Source of the DNA: Schlesneria sp.
GTDB taxonomy: Bacteria > Planctomycetota > Planctomycetia > Planctomycetales > Planctomycetaceae
Assembly: GCA_025353525.1 (NCBI GenBank)
Contig: JANXOO010000805.1
Span: forward strand, 1 to 6,953
DNA: 6,953 nucleotides
Direction: 5' to 3'
The notes below the pieces were generated by a model. It did no database searches. It was not told the origin of the DNA and saw only the letters and a list, made by a program, of their open reading frames with translations. The position numbers and the translations under genes are program-made. Of this stretch, positions 5,254 to 6,953 are shown one piece after another (the first letter of the stretch is position 1; each line of letters begins with the position of its first letter).

Positions 5254-5415
5254 ATGGAATGGCTGTTGATCCTTTTGATGGTCGTGTTTTTGTTGATCGC
5301 CTCAAGCGAGCCACGTTTGCCGATGACGCCGAAGCGTCAGGCCGCAGTGGTCGGCGGGGGCTTAATGGCATTGGCTGTGGCCGTCACGTTCACAGCTTTG
5401 ATTTATTTTCGGTAA
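5254..5415 (+). CDS. Small two-helix membrane protein, unknown function
   Basis: 53 aa from ATG 5254 (M-E-W-L-L-I-L-L-M-V-V-F-L-L-I-A), chosen because it aligns with the start of the preceding paralogous sequence. ATG 5242 would add M-E-T-L, and ATG 5212 has GGGAG too close to it. A first hydrophobic helix covers about residues 3-16, then a S-S-E-P-R-L-P-M-T-P-K-R loop, then a second helix at about 30-50 rich in Ala, Gly and Val. There is no strong ribosome binding site at the chosen start, so translation may be coupled to the gene before. The L-P-M-T-P loop is the part best shared with its neighbour. I do not recognise a named family. Confidence 0.55.
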   Translation: MEWLLILLMVVFLLIASSEPRLPMTPKRQAAVVGGGLMALAVAVTFTALIYFR

Positions 5416-5446
5416 GCGGTGCTCGAAGGACTTTTTGGAACATTTT

Positions 5447-5722
5447 ATGGACTCTTTGGTGATTGTTGGGATCTTGGTACCTCTGTTGTTGATTCAAGTT
5501 TTGGTTCCAAAAGCTCCCGATGGCAATGTCATTCGACTTGAACGCAAAATCGATCTCATCCTTAAACATTTGGGACTCGACCTAAGTCAAGGTATGTACG
5601 AGAAAATTATTGAACTATTGAAGGCAGACAAGAAAATCGAGGCGATCAAATTCTACCGAGAACAGTCGGGAGTTGGACTCAAGGAAGCAAAAGACTATGT
5701 TGAGAGTCTTTCGATTTCCTGA
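5447..5722 (+). CDS. Membrane-anchored protein with ribosomal L7/L12 C-terminal-like domain
   Basis: 91 aa. Residues about 4-21 form a membrane anchor (L-V-I-V-G-I-L-V-P-L-L-L-I-Q-V-L-V-P). Residues 31-45 are a linker helix (L-E-R-K-I-D-L-I-L-K-H-L-G-L-D). Residues about 50-88 match the last part of ribosomal protein L7/L12: K-K-I-E-A-I-K-F-Y-R-E, then S-G-V-G-L-K-E-A-K-D-Y-V-E-S-L. In real L7/L12 that surface contacts translation GTPases. Here there is no L12 N-terminal dimerisation domain, so it is not the ribosomal stalk protein. ATG 5447 has GGAA 6 bp upstream; a TTG start at 5435 following GAAGGA would add four residues. It lies 31 bp after the preceding membrane protein, probably in one operon. 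The function is unknown; membrane-linked sensing or scaffolding is a guess. Confidence 0.75.
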   Translation: MDSLVIVGILVPLLLIQVLVPKAPDGNVIRLERKIDLILKHLGLDLSQGMYEKIIELLKADKKIEAIKFYREQSGVGLKEAKDYVESLSIS

Positions 5723-5786
5723 CGAACGGCATTCATGAACGAACATATCGGACGAGTATCCGAATCACCGTGGAGAATTATGTCGT

Positions 5787-5801
5787 ATCGGCCGTGCCGA
5801 T
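5787..5801. repeat. Short hairpin downstream of the small membrane-protein cluster
   Basis: ATCGGC and GCCGAT form a perfect 6-bp stem around CGT, 64 bp after the stop of the L7/L12-like gene. There is no T-tract after it, so it is a weak candidate for the operon end rather than a clear terminator. Bases 5723-5889 otherwise show no gene I can support; GTGTGG is repeated twice near 5847-5860. Confidence 0.3.
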
Positions 5802-5889
5802 CTGGCCCCGTTACCACTGGTGAGTCTGGCCCGAGTTCCGTAGTTCGTGTGGGTGTGGGTGTCGCAGGCCACAGTGCTGCAACTGCCGA

Positions 5890-6243
5890 TCACCTGGATG
5901 AATTGGGGAACCCTCGATGCTTGTCATCATAATGCCACCACATCAGAATATCGTCATTGATTTTCGAAAAGAAGCTCACATTTAGATTTATGGTTATCTT
6001 CTGTAGATGCGTTCCTGGTCTCGGTGGCTTCGGGATATCATTCAAGAGGTCGAAAGCGCAGTCGTATGGGTCATTAAATTCATTAGGGTCGGAGAACCAG
6101 ATTTGCGACGTTGCAAGGTTCCCGAGGGGTTCGGCGTGGTGGCTTGGTACTGATAAATTCTTTTTGGCAGGTCCAATTTCGCCTCGCTTCGGTCGAATCG
6201 TGCCAAGGGTTTAAGGTCGTCAAACAGTTTTGCTTCAGATCAT
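5890..6243 (-). pseudogene. Decayed DUF2971-family gene
   Basis: On the minus strand from about 6210 down, one frame reads K-L-D-L-P-K-R-I-Y-Q-Y-Q (the usual DUF2971 N-terminal strand). A frameshift near 6120 leads to S-Q-I-W-F-S-D-P-N-E-F-N-D-P-Y-D-C, the hallmark FNDP motif, and the same frame then gives S-F-F-S-K-I-N-D-D-I-L-M-W-W-H-Y and D-D-K-H-R-G-F, the family's second hallmark. Only about 30 residues separate the motifs, far fewer than normal, so an internal deletion is likely. The frame stops at 5890-5892 with the C-terminal half missing. A start may be ATG 6243-6241 behind AAGGAGG (6263-6257), but that frame stops after two codons, implying another indel. DUF2971 function is not established and the family often sits in accessory regions. 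Confidence 0.65.
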
Positions 6244-6280
6244 CAACCCAGCTCGGCCTCCTTAAAGCAAGGATGCGATA

Positions 6281-6342
6281 TCCGACTGTCGGACGAGCTC
6301 AAATCAGGCATCAATTGCACGTTGAACTGATCTCAGTTCAAC
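6281..6342. promoter_or_regulatory. Two strong palindromes upstream of the decayed DUF2971 gene
   Basis: TCCGAC-T-GTCGGA (6281-6293) is a perfect 13-bp palindrome 17 bp upstream of the AAGGAGG on the minus strand. Farther up, arms GTTGAACTGA (6321-6330) and TCAGTTCAAC (6333-6342) are perfect 10-bp inverted repeats with a 2-bp spacer. An A-rich run lies on the right side of the second one on the + strand, so neither strand has the T-tract needed for a terminator. They look like operators of the former gene, but no binding protein can be named. Confidence 0.4.
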
Positions 6343-6359
6343 AAAAAAACAAAACTGCC

Positions 6360-6379
6360 ACGCAGATTAAAAACTGCGT
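6360..6379. repeat. Hairpin with A/T-rich loop
   Basis: ACGCAG (6360-6365) and CTGCGT (6374-6379) enclose an 8-nt A/T-rich loop. It lies 17 bp from the larger palindrome at 6321-6342. Between here and 6677 I see no supportable gene. A 72-aa + frame at 6437-6655 ends in a protein-like A-V-E-L-F-V-A-G-V-E-R-W-E-P-E-L-Q but has no visible family or ribosome binding site. Confidence 0.3.
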
Positions 6380-6677
6380 CGATCCGACACACCGACGCTG
6401 CTTCAATTACTCGCGACTGGAGGATGAAATCAGGTTATGGCCATCTGCGCTTCGATGGTCGTTTGTCCGCGTGGGAGAGCTTCTTCTGCTTCTCCGTATT
6501 TCCTGCTCCATTACAAAACTCAACACCACCGCAACGTGAATGCGATGCCACTGCAACATAATCGGGGCGACAGGACGGCTGTTGAACTTTTTGTCGCCGG
6601 AGTCGAGCGTTGGGAACCCGAATTGCAGAGGTGCTTGGATGACGTAACATCTTAGTCGGTTTGATTTTGCCTTACGT

Positions 6678-6747
6678 CCAAAGCGATAGGGCCGGAATAG
6701 CAGCGTGGGCCGGGAGTGGTTCCCGGCCCGGGAGGATTTCGCTTTGG
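6678..6747 (-). terminator. Nested hairpin after the arylsulfatase gene
   Basis: Perfect outer arms CCAAAGCGA (6678-6686) and TCGCTTTGG (6739-6747) enclose a perfect inner 9-bp stem GGGCCGGGA/TCCCGGCCC (6707-6715 with 6721-6729, 5-nt loop). The outer arm starts 1 bp beyond the sulfatase stop codon. The inner stem is very GC-rich, and no long T-tract follows on the minus strand, so it may stop or pause polymerase by structure, or protect the 3' end of the mRNA, rather than act as a textbook intrinsic terminator. Confidence 0.55.
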
Positions 6748-6748
6748 C

Positions 6749-6953
6749 TCAATCACGAGGCGGCAGTTTCTGCGGCCACGGGTCACCCTGCTTCGGCTTC
6801 ACCTCGATCATCAACTTGTTCAGTTTGACGGTAAACTGGAACGGCGTCTTTTCGTCGTAGTCGTCGACGACCGGCGTCCCGGTGTCCTCGCCCACATCGA
6901 GGGTCTCGTCGGCCGAGAACCGAATGGGGGTCGTACGCTCGATCTTGCCCTCG
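6749..6953 (-). CDS. Arylsulfatase, C-terminal fragment (5' end outside window)
   Basis: The last 67 residues of a minus-strand gene that enters from the right edge. The frame reads E-G-K-I-E-R-T-T-P-I-R-F-S-A-D-E-T-L-D-V-G-E-D-T-G-T-P-V, then D-D-Y-D, P-F-Q-F-T-V-K-L-N-K-L-M-I-E-V-K-P, and stops at 6749-6751. This is the characteristic C-terminal end of arylsulfatase A-like enzymes (formylglycine-dependent sulfate ester hydrolases, usually exported): a beta-strand-rich subdomain ending in a F-x-F-T-V/G-x-L-x-K strand. The catalytic Cys/Ser motif lies outside the window, so activity cannot be judged. A short polar tail (P-W-P-Q-K-L-P-P-R-D) follows the domain. The nested hairpin begins directly after the stop. 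Confidence 0.85.
   Translation of the reverse strand, partial: EGKIERTTPIRFSADETLDVGEDTGTPVVDDYDEKTPFQFTVKLNKLMIEVKPKQGDPWPQKLPPRD

Noticed and set aside
5735..5932. 65-codon + frame after the L7/L12-like gene
   Set aside because: No ribosome binding site or recognisable motif. Its end overlaps the DUF2971 remnant, which explains the sequence on the other strand.
6321..6342. 10-bp inverted repeat as an intrinsic terminator
   Set aside because: The adjacent run is A on the + strand after the stem and T before the stem on the minus strand, the wrong polarity for both.
6111..6539. 142-codon + frame
   Set aside because: It runs antisense through the DUF2971 remnant and across both palindromes, and its product has no domain pattern.
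6437..6655. 72-codon + frame ending in A-V-E-L-F-V-A-G-V-E-R-W-E-P-E-L-Q
   Set aside because: The end looks protein-like and may be a gene remnant, but I recognise no family and no ribosome binding site, so it is noted only.
1..6953. CRISPR array, tRNA or rRNA genes
   Set aside because: No regularly spaced direct repeats of suitable length, no cloverleaf-like segments and no rRNA-like conserved sequence were seen.

Overview
The window looks like an accessory, gene-poor stretch of a chromosome from a Planctomycetota-like bacterium. That assignment is an inference. It rests on the C-terminal end of an arylsulfatase at the right edge (sulfatases are abundant in this phylum), a toxin-antitoxin pair and small membrane proteins of types I associate with planctomycetes, the moderate GC content, and the scattered, decayed gene content. 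No marker gene fixes the genus.

Left third (1-2334): two toxin-antitoxin-type operons lie head to tail on the + strand. The first is a HigB/HigA pair (173-571, 574-1020). It has a well-formed promoter (TTGCCT, 17 bp, TATAAT) and two matching 15-bp palindromes whose centres are 30 bp apart; one of them fills the promoter spacer, as expected for autorepression. The second is a DUF4160-like small protein (1209-1505) followed 4 bp later by a 274-aa protein with a DUF2442-like middle and a C-terminal XRE helix-turn-helix (1510-2334).

Middle (2513-4190): one IS3-family insertion sequence with recognisable imperfect terminal inverted repeats. OrfB (DDE transposase, D131/D194/E230, exact DD35E spacing) is intact. 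OrfA is broken: its readable frame carries an in-frame TAA in the conserved HTH region, and its N-terminal part seems to lie in another frame. An A8 tract at the classical place would allow -1 frameshifting into OrfB. The element landed 12 bp beyond the stop codon of a minus-strand DUF3592 membrane protein gene (4203-4715).

Right third (4716-6953): a possible short + strand operon of small membrane proteins. Two look like tandem paralogues (5033-5196 and 5254-5415); the first seems to have lost one base. They are followed by a membrane-anchored protein with a ribosomal L7/L12 C-terminal-like domain (5447-5722). Next comes about 940 bp without an intact gene, in which I can read a badly decayed minus-strand DUF2971 gene (about 5890-6243) and several palindromes upstream of it. 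The window closes with a nested hairpin (6678-6747) just after the stop of the minus-strand arylsulfatase fragment (6749-6953).

Overall this is a patch of plasticity: stability/defence-type modules, a decaying IS, a decayed gene and a small cluster of poorly characterised membrane proteins. The most novel-looking pieces are the second toxin-antitoxin-like pair and the small membrane-protein/L7-L12-like cluster.
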